DNA from: Hyphomicrobiales bacterium
GTDB lineage: Bacteria; Pseudomonadota; Alphaproteobacteria; Rhizobiales; Beijerinckiaceae
Length of the DNA stretch: 6,370 nucleotides
NCBI GenBank assembly: GCA_028290125.1
Contig: JAQGKM010000295.1
Span: 1 to 6,370 of the forward strand
Reading direction: 5' to 3'
Below are positions 1 to 6,370 of the stretch, one piece after another. Below the pieces are notes generated by a model. That model did no database searches. It was given only the letters and a program-made list of their open reading frames with translations, and was not told where the DNA came from. Positions within the stretch are counted from its first letter, which is position 1, and every line of letters starts with the position of its first letter. A program made the position numbers and the translations under genes.

Positions 1-271
<271 letters not shown>

Positions 272-278
<7 letters not shown>

Positions 279-289
279 GCGCTCAGCCC
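272..289. terminator. Perfect 18-bp palindrome holding both convergent stop codons; possible bidirectional terminator
   Basis: GGGCTGAGC is followed directly by its reverse complement GCTCAGCCC. The plus-strand TGA of the ABC ATPase (276-278) and the minus-strand TGA of the methyltransferase-like gene (283-285) are symmetric within it, and only four bases separate them. As RNA on either strand it can fold into a 7-bp GC-rich stem with a GCGC tetraloop. No run of U follows on either side, so intrinsic termination is uncertain. The position between convergent genes is the main support. Confidence 0.4.
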
Positions 290-867
290 GTCTTGCGATA
301 GACCAGAAGCGTCTCGTACGTGCCGATCTTCTCGACCCTTTGCTCCTTCTCCCAGAGCGCCAGAACCTTTTCGGCTGAATCGAAGGCGAAGGACTTTGTG
401 TAGAACACGATGTAGCCGCCGGGCCGCGTCTGCTCCGTCAACATGCTGACCACCTCAAGGTCGGTCAGTGCGCCATAGAGATCGTTGCGCTCGTTGCGGA
501 ACTCGCAGAGATGAAACAGCGTGACGACGTCGAACTGCGGCAACAGGCGCTGCTCGAGCTGGTAGATGTCGCCGAAGAAAACCTTGTAGCTCTTCTCGAC
601 CTCCGGCCGGTCGATCGCGAGCTTGACGAAGGCGTCATATTCACCCGGGCTCGCGGTGATGCCGAGCACGCAATTGTTGCTGTGGTTCTCGGCCGTCCGA
701 ACCCCGACGACATGATGGCTGCCGGTTCCGAAATGGAAGATCGACGCATCCCTGATCTGCTCCCGTTCGAGCCAATCGCAGAAATGCACGTCGCACGGAC
801 ATTGCGCGAGCTGAAGATCCCAGACGGCGTCCCAGAAATGCAGCTTGCGGCTCACGATCTCATTCAT
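283..867 (-). CDS. Class I SAM-dependent methyltransferase-like protein
   Basis: This 194-aa protein has the layout of a Rossmann-fold methyltransferase, normally using S-adenosylmethionine in the cytoplasm. A strand-glycine loop, IFHFGTGS (residues 43-50), sits where motif I belongs. A second strand CVLGITAS (66-73) is followed by a helix, FFGD (97-100) marks the next strand end, and FDVVTLFHLCEF (112-123) and RPGGYIVFYTKSF (148-160) match motif IV and the post-IV strand. The acidic residues usually closing the first two strands appear to be His45 and Thr71, so cofactor binding may be altered. The ATG at 865-867 has a strong purine-rich ribosome site. The gene lies 13 bases after the ABC permease-ATPase stop and is almost certainly co-transcribed with it. 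No signal peptide or membrane segment is seen. Substrate is unknown. Confidence 0.75.
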   Translation of the reverse strand: MNEIVSRKLHFWDAVWDLQLAQCPCDVHFCDWLEREQIRDASIFHFGTGSHHVVGVRTAENHSNNCVLGITASPGEYDAFVKLAIDRPEVEKSYKVFFGDIYQLEQRLLPQFDVVTLFHLCEFRNERNDLYGALTDLEVVSMLTEQTRPGGYIVFYTKSFAFDSAEKVLALWEKEQRVEKIGTYETLLVYRKTG

Positions 868-875
868 GTCAGTTT

Positions 876-882
876 CCCCCTC
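876..882 (-). promoter_or_regulatory. Ribosome binding site of the methyltransferase-like gene
   Basis: Read on the minus strand this is GAGGGGG, ending 8 bases before the ATG at 865-867. It overlaps the TGA stop (881-883) of the upstream ABC gene, so translational coupling is likely. It fixes the start of the 194-aa protein. Confidence 0.7.
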
Positions 883-2659
883 ATGCGCTCACGACGGCTG
901 GCAAAACATCGGCGCCCCGCTCCGTGAGATGGATGTCGCCCGCCGCGTTCCGTTCCAGGACGAGGCGACGCGAATGCAGGTCGGCGAGGCCCGCAGCCCC
1001 GCCGGTGGTGATCAGGATCGCCTGCGGCAGCTGATGCGCGAGCAGATCGAACAGAGCGATCTGTTCGCCCGCGCCAAAACACGAGAAGGCGTCGTCGAGC
1101 AAAACGAGCCGCGGCTGCGTGACGATCAGGCGCGCCAGCGCTACGCGCTGCTTTTCGCTGGCCGACAGCACGTGCTCCCACGCCTCGACGTCGTCGAGGC
1201 GATCGGCGAGATGGCCGGCGCCGCAGGCCGTCAGCGCGCGCATGCACGGCGCGCCGGGCTGCGCGTCGAGTCCGTCGGGAAACGACAGCGCGTCGAGCAG
1301 CCGCCCGGCCGGCAGAAACGGATGCGCGGCGACATAGGCGATGGCGCGCCCGCCCGGCACCTGGATGGCGCCTTCGCCCCAGAGCCACAGGCCCGCAATG
1401 GCGCGCAGCAGCGCCGATTTGCCGACGCCGGCCGCACCGCTCACGCAGATGCGGTCGCCGGGACTGAAGCACAGGTCGGCGCGCGCGAGAACGATCTCGC
1501 CCGAGGGACGCGAGAGCCGCAGATTGTCGAGAACGACGCTGCCGTCGGCGCTGACCGCGCGCTCGATCAGAGGTCGCCCGTCGTGATTGTCGGCGTCGCT
1601 GGAGTCGAGCGCATCGATCAGTTCGACGACGCGTCCGGCGGAGGCGAACCATTCCGCCAGGCGACTGTAATTGTCGACAAGCCATGCGACGGCGATCTGC
1701 ACCTGAACGAAGGCCGAGGCGAGCTGCATCACTTCGCCAAGCGTGAGGTCGCCGGCAAGATATTTCGGCGCCGCCAGCACCAGCGGAAACACCGGCGCCA
1801 TGGCGCTGTTGCCGTTGGTCAGCCAGGTGATGCGGGCATGCTGCGCGACGACGCGCATCCAGGCGCCAGCCAGCCCTGCATTGGTCGCGGCGAGCCGTCG
1901 CAGCGCATGCGTCTCGCCCTGCGTCAGCACGATCGCCTCCGCATTCTCGCGCATGCGGATCATCTCGAAGCGGAAGCGGGCTTCGGCTTCGTTCTTCGCG
2001 GCGGCGGCCACCGACAGCTTGCCGCCCACGACCGGCATGAAGGCCGACACTGCAATGCCATAGACCAGCGCGCCCACGACCATGAAGGCCGGCACATGAA
2101 CGGGCGCCCCGCCCCATGTCAGGTCGAGGTCGCCACCCACGGTCCAGAGAATGACCACGAAGGTCGAGGCGGTGAGCACGGCGGTGAACAGGCCGATGGC
2201 GAAATCGGCCAGCGGCTCGGTCGCCATGCGGACGTCGTCGGAGATGCGATACTCGGGATTGGCAAGGCCGCCGCGCGCCATGCGCATCCGATAGAACCGC
2301 TGTCCGCCGACCCAGCGTTCGAGCAGTCGGCTGGCGCACCATTCCCGCCAGCGGACCTGCAGCGTCTCACGCGCGCGGATGATCCAAACGCCGACCGCCG
2401 CGATGCACAGGATCAGCAGCGGAAAGGCGAAAGCCGCCAGCGAGGCGGCGCCGGCGTCGTGCCGCTCCAGCGCATCGAAGAACCACCGGCTCCACCGGTT
2501 CATGCCGACGTCGACGAGCAGCTTGCAGACCAGGCCCGCAGCGAGCCCGATGGTGAGCCACGTCGCCATGCGGGACGACTCGCCACGCCAGAACCCGCCG
2601 GCGAACCGCGCGAAGCTCATGACCAGGAGTTTGCGTGCGGGCGCCCGGGGATCGACCAT
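881..2659 (-). CDS. ABC transporter, fused permease/ATPase (ABC_membrane_2, SbmA/BacA-like, COG4178 type) with divergent ATPase motifs
   Basis: This 592-aa protein is a half-transporter expected to dimerise in the inner membrane. Hydrophobic segments lie near residues 33-50, 76-94, 150-174, 189-210 and 287-303. NRWSRWFFDALERHD (54-68) and RMRENAEAIVLTQGE (235-249) are typical of the ABC_membrane_2 group. The C-terminal ATPase domain (about 370-575) has an intact Walker A, GAAGVGKS (408-415), and a Walker B strand RLVLLDD (517-523). Other motifs deviate: Ala445 at the Q-loop position, LSASE (498-502) as signature, Asp523 for the catalytic Glu, Gly554 for the H-loop His. The frame is unbroken, so this is not an obvious pseudogene. 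Family members export or import peptides, cobalamin or fatty acyl compounds; the substrate here is unknown. Start choice is uncertain: ATG 2659 is used, TTG 2671 has a possible AAGG site 9 bases upstream, and ATG 2620 matches the usual family N-terminus. Confidence 0.85.
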   Translation of the reverse strand: MVDPRAPARKLLVMSFARFAGGFWRGESSRMATWLTIGLAAGLVCKLLVDVGMNRWSRWFFDALERHDAGAASLAAFAFPLLILCIAAVGVWIIRARETLQVRWREWCASRLLERWVGGQRFYRMRMARGGLANPEYRISDDVRMATEPLADFAIGLFTAVLTASTFVVILWTVGGDLDLTWGGAPVHVPAFMVVGALVYGIAVSAFMPVVGGKLSVAAAAKNEAEARFRFEMIRMRENAEAIVLTQGETHALRRLAATNAGLAGAWMRVVAQHARITWLTNGNSAMAPVFPLVLAAPKYLAGDLTLGEVMQLASAFVQVQIAVAWLVDNYSRLAEWFASAGRVVELIDALDSSDADNHDGRPLIERAVSADGSVVLDNLRLSRPSGEIVLARADLCFSPGDRICVSGAAGVGKSALLRAIAGLWLWGEGAIQVPGGRAIAYVAAHPFLPAGRLLDALSFPDGLDAQPGAPCMRALTACGAGHLADRLDDVEAWEHVLSASEKQRVALARLIVTQPRLVLLDDAFSCFGAGEQIALFDLLAHQLPQAILITTGGAAGLADLHSRRLVLERNAAGDIHLTERGADVLPAVVSA

Positions 2660-2697
2660 GGCGCTCAGCAAAGCATCGGCGCCTTGGCTGTGGAAGC

Positions 2698-2712
2698 TGT
2701 GATTTCATCACA
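2698..2712. promoter_or_regulatory. Candidate operator: 15-bp palindrome TGTGAT-TTC-ATCACA
   Basis: Two perfect 6-base arms flank three bases, 39 bases upstream of the ABC gene ATG and about 145 bases upstream of the secreted-protein ATG. The size and AT-rich arms fit a dimeric helix-turn-helix repressor or activator site. The arms resemble the CRP half-site, but the TGTGA to TCACA spacing is five bases, not the canonical six. The regulator is unknown. Confidence 0.4.
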
Positions 2713-2844
2713 AAAACTTCAACGCGGATCTCCAGCGCTGCATCATCTGCCGAAGTTGAAACGTGCGCTTCAGCCATCGCGAAGCGTCGAACCAAATGCC
2801 GGCTCCGGGACTTGAAGCCGAAAACGTCACGCTTTTTCAAATCC

Positions 2845-2852
2845 AAGGCGAG
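2845..2852 (+). promoter_or_regulatory. Ribosome binding site of the secreted-protein gene
   Basis: AAGGCGAG lies 6-10 bases before the ATG at 2859. Together with the signal peptide that begins at this ATG, it favours this start over the in-frame upstream GTG at 2763. Confidence 0.6.
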
Positions 2853-2858
2853 ATTGCC

Positions 2859-3350
2859 ATGGCGCAAAGATCGATCCGCTCCCTCACGGCCGCCGCCGCT
2901 TTCATCGCGGCGCTCAGTCCCCTTGCTGCGAGCGCCCAAGAGGCTAATTTTTCTTCGCTCAACGGCGAATGGCGCGGGTCCGGCACGCTGCAGCGGCAGA
3001 ACGGCGTCACCGAGCGCATCCGCTGCGAGGCGACCTATCAGGTGTCCTCACCCGAGCGGATGCGCCAGTCATTGCGCTGTCGCGGTGACCAGACGCAATT
3101 CTCGCTGGCCAACAACCTCAACCTCTCGGGGCGCGAGATCATCGGCGACTGGAGCGAGACGACGCGCAACGCGCGCGGCTCGCTGCGCGGCCGCTTCCAG
3201 CCCGGCGTCATCCAGGGACAGGTCGAGGGCACGGGCTTTTCCGCCAATGTCACGATCCGTTTCGCCGGCAACCAGCAGAACGTCACCATCAAATCCGCCG
3301 GCACGGAAACCAACAATCTCTCGATGGTGCTGACCCGCGCGGGACGCTGA
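2859..3350 (+). CDS. Secreted (periplasmic) protein of unknown function, first gene of the lipid-transport operon
   Basis: I do not recognise a named family for this 163-aa protein. Residues 1-26 form a clear Sec signal peptide: basic N-region (QRSIR), Ala-rich hydrophobic core, and an A-S-A cleavage motif before Gln27. There is no lipobox cysteine, so a soluble periplasmic product is expected. The mature ~137 residues begin with LNGEWRGSGTL, and the rest alternates polar and hydrophobic residues with many Asn, Gln, Thr, Arg and Gly. This suggests an all-beta, perhaps lipocalin-like barrel. Its only cysteines, Cys56 and Cys74, could form a disulfide in the periplasm. The stop is one base from the ATG of the STAS-MlaE gene, so it is co-transcribed with the lipid transporter and may assist it. 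It does not resemble MlaC in length or motifs. Start: ATG with an AAGG site. Confidence 0.8.
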   Translation: MAQRSIRSLTAAAAFIAALSPLAASAQEANFSSLNGEWRGSGTLQRQNGVTERIRCEATYQVSSPERMRQSLRCRGDQTQFSLANNLNLSGREIIGDWSETTRNARGSLRGRFQPGVIQGQVEGTGFSANVTIRFAGNQQNVTIKSAGTETNNLSMVLTRAGR

Positions 3351-3351
3351 C

Positions 3352-4485
3352 ATGGCGGCCGACATGGCGCATGAACCGCGCATCAACCAGACGTCGCTGG
3401 GCGACGGCGCCGTGCTCGTCCTGTCGGGCGACTGGACCGCGCCGCATGCGCGGCTGATCGAGGACCTCGCGCACCGCGCCCTGCCGCAGGCGCGCAGGAT
3501 CGTCATCGATCTCACCGGCATCGCGCGCCTCGACACTTTCGGCGCCTGCGCGATTTCCATGCTGCGCGATGCGGCGGGCGGCGCGGGCATGAAGCCCGTG
3601 CTGATGGGCATGGCCGAACGCAATGCGCCGATCTTCGCGGCGCTAGACCCCGCGACTGCCGCTGAGCCGCCACGCCCGCGCGCGTCCCTGCTCGACGCGC
3701 CCGAGTCCATCGGACGCAATCTCACTAATGCGGGCGCCGATGCGCTTGCGCTGTTTTCCATGCTCGGACGGCTCGTCGCGAGTTTCGGGCGCGGCTTGCG
3801 CGACCCGTCACGGCTGCGCTTTCCCTCGATCGTCCATCATCTCGACCGCACCGGCGTGCGCGCGGCGCCGATCGTCCTGCTGATGACCTTCCTGATCGGC
3901 TGCATCATTGCGCAGCAGGGGTTTTTTCACTTCCGGCAGTTCGGCGCGACCGATTATGTGGTCGATCTCGTCACCGTCCTGACGCTGCGCGAAATTGGCG
4001 TGCTGCTCGTCATCATCATGGTGGCGGGCCGCTCGGGCTCATCCTACGCCGCCGAAATCGGCTCGATGAAGATGCGCGAGGAGATCGATGCGCTGCGCAC
4101 CATGGGGCTCGATCCCGTGGATGTGCTGATCCTGCCGCGCGTTCTGGCGCTGGTGGTCGCCGCGCCGCTGCTCACCTTGCTCGGCATGCTCGCGGCCCTG
4201 CTCGGCGCCGGCGTCGTCGCCTTCCTGTACGAGGACATGAATCCCGCCATCTTCCTGCTGCGGCTGCGCGAGGCCGCGACCTTCTCGCATCTCGAAGTCG
4301 GCCTGGTGAAGGCGCCGGTCATGGCGCTCGTCGTTGCAATGACGGGCGCAATCGAAGGGCTGCGCGTTTCGGGAAGCGCGGAGTCGCTTGGGCTCGGCGC
4401 CACGTCGTCGGTGGTGAAATCGATCTTCCTGGTCATCGTGCTCGACGGCTTGTTCGCCATTCTCTTCGCCTGGCTGGGGATGTAG
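3352..4485 (+). CDS. MlaE-family lipid ABC transporter permease with N-terminal STAS (MlaB-like) domain
   Basis: This 377-aa inner-membrane subunit belongs to an Mla-type lipid transporter. Residues ~12-98 form a STAS domain, with the strand VLVLSGDWT (21-29) and the conserved loop region IDLTGIARLDTFGA (52-65), where MlaB-type proteins contact the ATPase. A Pro/Ala-rich linker (~99-125) leads to the permease (about 135-377). The hallmark MlaE segment AGRSGSSYAAEIGSMKMREE (225-244) continues into IDALRTMGLDPVDVLILPR (245-263). Hydrophobic stretches lie near 172-189, 204-224, 261-293, 321-334 and 355-376. E. coli encodes the two parts separately as MlaB and MlaE; fused forms are known in other proteobacteria. 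The start follows the previous stop by one base, and the next gene begins directly after this stop. An in-frame ATG at 3364 is an alternative start. Confidence 0.92.
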   Translation: MAADMAHEPRINQTSLGDGAVLVLSGDWTAPHARLIEDLAHRALPQARRIVIDLTGIARLDTFGACAISMLRDAAGGAGMKPVLMGMAERNAPIFAALDPATAAEPPRPRASLLDAPESIGRNLTNAGADALALFSMLGRLVASFGRGLRDPSRLRFPSIVHHLDRTGVRAAPIVLLMTFLIGCIIAQQGFFHFRQFGATDYVVDLVTVLTLREIGVLLVIIMVAGRSGSSYAAEIGSMKMREEIDALRTMGLDPVDVLILPRVLALVVAAPLLTLLGMLAALLGAGVVAFLYEDMNPAIFLLRLREAATFSHLEVGLVKAPVMALVVAMTGAIEGLRVSGSAESLGLGATSSVVKSIFLVIVLDGLFAILFAWLGM

Positions 4486-5253
4486 ATGGCCGCCGTCCCC
4501 GCCATCTCAATTGCGAACCTGTCGGTCGATCTCGGCGGCCGCCGCATCCTCGACGACCTCTCGCTGGAAGTGCAGCGCGGTGAGATGGTCGGGCTTGTGG
4601 GCGCGTCGGGCAGCGGCAAAACGGTCCTGCTGCGCACGATGCTCGGCCTTCTTCCCAAGAGCGCCGGACAGGTCGAAATTCTCGGGCTGCCGCTCGAACG
4701 CGCCGCCCCGCGCGAAGTGCGCGCCATTGGCCGGCGGTGCGGCGCGATGTTCCAGCAAGGCGCTCTCTTCTCGTCGCTCAGCGTGCGCGAGAACGTCGAG
4801 TTTCCGATGCGCGAATATCTCGACGGCTCGGACCGGATGTTCCGCTCTGTCGCGCTCGCCAAGCTGCGCATGGTCGGCCTGAGCGAGAGCGACGCCGAAA
4901 AGTTGCCGGCTGAATTGTCCGGCGGCATGACAAAACGCGCGGCGCTCGCCCGCGCACTCGCGCTCGATCCCGAGATCGTCTTCCTCGACGAACCGACATC
5001 GGGCCTCGACCCCATCGCCGCAGGTGAGTTCGACACGCTGATCCGCAACCTGCACGACATGCTCGGCCTGACGCTCTTCATGATCACGCATGATCTGGAG
5101 ACGCTGAACGCCGTCTGCGACCGCGTCGCCGCACTGCACGAGGGGCGCATCATCGCGGACGGCCCGATGCACGCTCTGCTGCAATCCGAACATCCCTGGC
5201 TGCAGGCATATTTCCGCGGCGAGCGCGGCCGCGCCGTCCAATGGGCGAGGTGA
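4486..5253 (+). CDS. MlaF-family lipid transporter ATP-binding protein
   Basis: This 255-aa cytoplasmic ATPase is complete, and all motifs are canonical: Walker A GASGSGKT (39-46), Q-loop MFQQGALF (88-95), signature LSGGMTKR (144-151), Walker B IVFLDEPTSGLDP (164-176) and H-loop MITHD (199-203). The Met in place of Gln in the signature, and the FQQGALF loop, are typical of the MlaF/Mkl group rather than of amino-acid or metal importers. It should bind the MlaE permease and, through it, the fused STAS domain, powering lipid movement between inner membrane and periplasm. The ATG directly abuts the TAG stop of the permease gene, with no intergenic base, which implies coupled translation. The last ~15 residues are basic and extend past the core fold. 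Confidence 0.94.
   Translation: MAAVPAISIANLSVDLGGRRILDDLSLEVQRGEMVGLVGASGSGKTVLLRTMLGLLPKSAGQVEILGLPLERAAPREVRAIGRRCGAMFQQGALFSSLSVRENVEFPMREYLDGSDRMFRSVALAKLRMVGLSESDAEKLPAELSGGMTKRAALARALALDPEIVFLDEPTSGLDPIAAGEFDTLIRNLHDMLGLTLFMITHDLETLNAVCDRVAALHEGRIIADGPMHALLQSEHPWLQAYFRGERGRAVQWAR
5247..5253 (+). promoter_or_regulatory. Ribosome binding site of the MCE-protein gene
   Basis: GAGGTGA is a strong Shine-Dalgarno sequence whose TGA is the MlaF stop codon. It ends 3 bases before the ATG at 5257, so termination of MlaF and initiation of the MCE protein are probably coupled. Confidence 0.7.
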
Positions 5254-5256
5254 GGC

Positions 5257-6369
5257 ATGGAAACCCGCGTGCGTTTTGTCGTGACCGGCCTGTTCGCTCT
5301 CGCCACTTTGCTGGCCGGGATCTTCTTCGTGCTCTGGCTGCAGAACGCCGGTTCGCTCCGCGCGCGACGCGAGCTGGTGCTGCAGTTCGACGGCCCGGCG
5401 ACGGGCCTTCGCACGGGCGCGGCGGTAACCTTCAACGGCATCCGCGTCGGCGAGGTCACGCGCATTTCCTTCGATGCGTCCAATCCCGACTCCGTCATCG
5501 CGCGCCTGTCGATCCAGTCCGCGACGCCCGTCAGCAGCGACACGCAGGCCGATCTCGACACGCAGGGCATCGTGGGCAGCGTGCAGGTGGCGCTGCACGG
5601 CGGAACGCCCGAGGCGCGGCTACAATGGCGCGGCACGAACCCGCCGGTGCTGGCGGCGCGCGCCATCCGTTCGTTGTCGCAGGAAGCGCGCTCGGCCCTG
5701 ACGGAATTGCGGTCGATCGCCAGCGACAACGCCGAGCCGCTGCGGAATGTCATCGCCAATGTCGACACGTTCTCGTCGGCGCTGGCCCGCAACTCGAGCC
5801 GCATCGACGGCATCCTGTCGGGCCTCGAGAAGATGACGGGCGGCAAGGCGGATGCGCCGCGCATCTTCGATCTCGCGGTGCCGAGCCTGACCGCCCTGCC
5901 CGCGCGCGAGCCGCGCCAGATCGCCATCGTCGATCCCTCGGCGCTGGTGATGTACGACACGCAAAAGCTGCTGGTGACCAACGGAGACGGCGAAGTGTCG
6001 CCCGCCAGCCTGCAATGGAGCGACACGGTTCCCAAGCTCGTGCAGCGCAAGCTGGCGCAGGCGCTCGAAGCCGCCGGACTGCGTTATCCGAGCATCGGCG
6101 CTGACGCAGGCGCGGCCGACGCGCAGGTGCAGACGGAGATCCGGACCTTCCAGATTTCAACAAAGCCGCAGCCGCATGCCGACATCACTCTGGCGCTGCG
6201 TGTGGCGGGCGGTGACGGCAAGGTCGTGGAGGCGCGCATCTTCCATGCGGAAGCGCCCGCCTCCGGCGAGGACGGGCCCGCTGCGGCCGAGGCGATGAAC
6301 CTCGCTTTCGCGACGCTGCTGCGCGACATCGCCCCGTGGGTGGCCACGGCGGTCGGCAAGGTCAGGTAA
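5257..6369 (+). CDS. MlaD-family MCE protein fused to a C-terminal PqiC-like (ABC_trans_aux) domain
   Basis: This 370-aa protein is the periplasmic part of the lipid transporter. A single N-terminal membrane anchor (residues ~7-29, VVTGLFALATLLAGIFFVLW core) is followed by one MCE domain (~38-117), with its typical core GLRTGAAVTFNGIRVGEVTRI (50-70) and DTQGIVGSVQVALHGG (101-116). MCE domains assemble as hexamers that channel lipids. A helical stretch with sparse charge (~131-195) leads to residues ~203-365, which resemble the ABC-type transport auxiliary lipoprotein domain (PqiC, DUF330): a domain-opening AVPSLTALPAREPRQIAI (207-224), the WSDTVPKLVQRKLAQALE segment (254-271) and a final helix AEAMNLAFATLLRDIAPWV. 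That domain is usually a separate outer-membrane lipoprotein; here it has no lipobox and is tethered through the MCE part. The TAA stop at 6367-6369 ends the gene within the window. The MCE call is firm, the C-terminal domain likely. Confidence 0.88.
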   Translation: METRVRFVVTGLFALATLLAGIFFVLWLQNAGSLRARRELVLQFDGPATGLRTGAAVTFNGIRVGEVTRISFDASNPDSVIARLSIQSATPVSSDTQADLDTQGIVGSVQVALHGGTPEARLQWRGTNPPVLAARAIRSLSQEARSALTELRSIASDNAEPLRNVIANVDTFSSALARNSSRIDGILSGLEKMTGGKADAPRIFDLAVPSLTALPAREPRQIAIVDPSALVMYDTQKLLVTNGDGEVSPASLQWSDTVPKLVQRKLAQALEAAGLRYPSIGADAGAADAQVQTEIRTFQISTKPQPHADITLALRVAGGDGKVVEARIFHAEAPASGEDGPAAAEAMNLAFATLLRDIAPWVATAVGKVR

Positions 6370-6370
6370 G

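Larger units (their letters stand above)
2660..2858. promoter_or_regulatory. Divergent intergenic region with promoters for both operons
   Basis: About 200 bases separate the starts of the minus-strand ABC operon and the plus-strand secreted-protein/lipid-transporter operon, so both promoters should lie here. It is AT-richer than the flanking genes around 2698-2722. A 15-bp palindrome is annotated separately. CAGCGCTG (2733-2740) is an 8-bp palindrome, and CGCTTC (2766-2771) pairs with GAAGCG (2781-2786) as a weak hairpin. TTGAAA (2756-2761) and TTGAAG (2812-2817) could be -35 elements for the plus strand, but neither has a convincing -10 partner. No RNA gene or riboswitch is recognised. Confidence 0.55.

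Noticed and set aside
864..2342. A 492-codon minus-strand frame overlapping the ABC gene in another phase
   Set aside because: It is Arg/Ala-rich and lacks motifs. The ABC frame alone carries Walker A and the membrane segments, so a frameshifted second gene is not supported.
2698..2712. Calling the palindrome a CRP or FNR/FixK site
   Set aside because: The TGTGA-TCACA spacing is five bases, not six, and the arms do not match TTGAT-N4-ATCAA. It is kept only as an unassigned operator candidate.
845..2815. A 656-codon open frame on the plus strand
   Set aside because: It lies antisense to the ABC permease-ATPase, whose motifs are clear. Its product is rich in Arg, His, Gln and Asp with no domain, as expected for the complement of a GC-rich gene.
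2812..2840. A sigma-70 promoter TTGAAG-N17-TTTCAA before the secreted-protein gene
   Set aside because: The -10 match is only three of six bases, and the implied transcript start would fall on the ribosome site.
2763..2858. N-terminal extension of the secreted protein from GTG 2763
   Set aside because: It would bury the signal peptide 32 residues inside the protein. ATG 2859 has its own ribosome site and begins the signal peptide.
4507..5598. A 363-codon minus-strand frame across the MlaF/MCE junction
   Set aside because: It spans parts of two well-supported genes and is compositionally a shadow frame.
4044..6050. A 668-codon open frame on the minus strand across the lipid-transporter genes
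   Set aside because: It is antisense to three genes with strong family motifs. Its Ser/Arg-rich product shows no domain.

Overview
This is a GC-rich, densely packed bacterial chromosome segment. Codon use, short intergenic gaps and the gene families present fit an alphaproteobacterium, probably of the order Hyphomicrobiales (rhizobia and relatives). That placement is inferred from style and protein resemblance, since there is no rRNA or marker gene to anchor it. No mobile element, tRNA, rRNA or CRISPR array was seen.

The layout has three blocks. (1) Bases 1-278 (+) hold the 3' end of an ABC ATPase cut by the window edge; it resembles the CbiO/NikO ATPases of cobalt/nickel importers and ends in a strictly alternating histidine tail. 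(2) Bases 283-2659 (-) hold a two-gene operon converging on it: a 592-aa fused permease-ATPase of the ABC_membrane_2/SbmA-BacA-like group (COG4178 type), then, 13 bases later, a 194-aa methyltransferase-like protein. The stop codons of blocks 1 and 2 lie in one perfect 18-bp palindrome. (3) Bases 2859-6369 (+), divergent from block 2, hold a tight four-gene operon: a 163-aa secreted protein of unknown function, then three subunits of an Mla/MCE-type lipid transporter (STAS-MlaE permease, MlaF ATPase, MlaD-like MCE protein). The gaps between these genes are 1, 0 and 3 bases.

In block 3, MlaF would power MlaE in the inner membrane, while the anchored MCE protein forms the periplasmic lipid conduit. 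Two subunits often encoded by separate genes appear here as fused domains: the MlaB-like STAS regulator at the N-terminus of MlaE, and a PqiC-like auxiliary (ABC_trans_aux) domain at the C-terminus of the MCE protein. The secreted protein ahead of them is an unassigned candidate partner. No MlaC or MlaA gene is visible.

The points most worth a second look are the ABC permease-ATPase, whose nucleotide-binding domain keeps Walker A but has substitutions at the Q-loop, signature, catalytic glutamate and H-loop positions; the domain fusions in the lipid transporter; the unknown secreted protein; and a 15-bp palindrome in the divergent promoter region. The families are known, so I do not claim a wholly new system.
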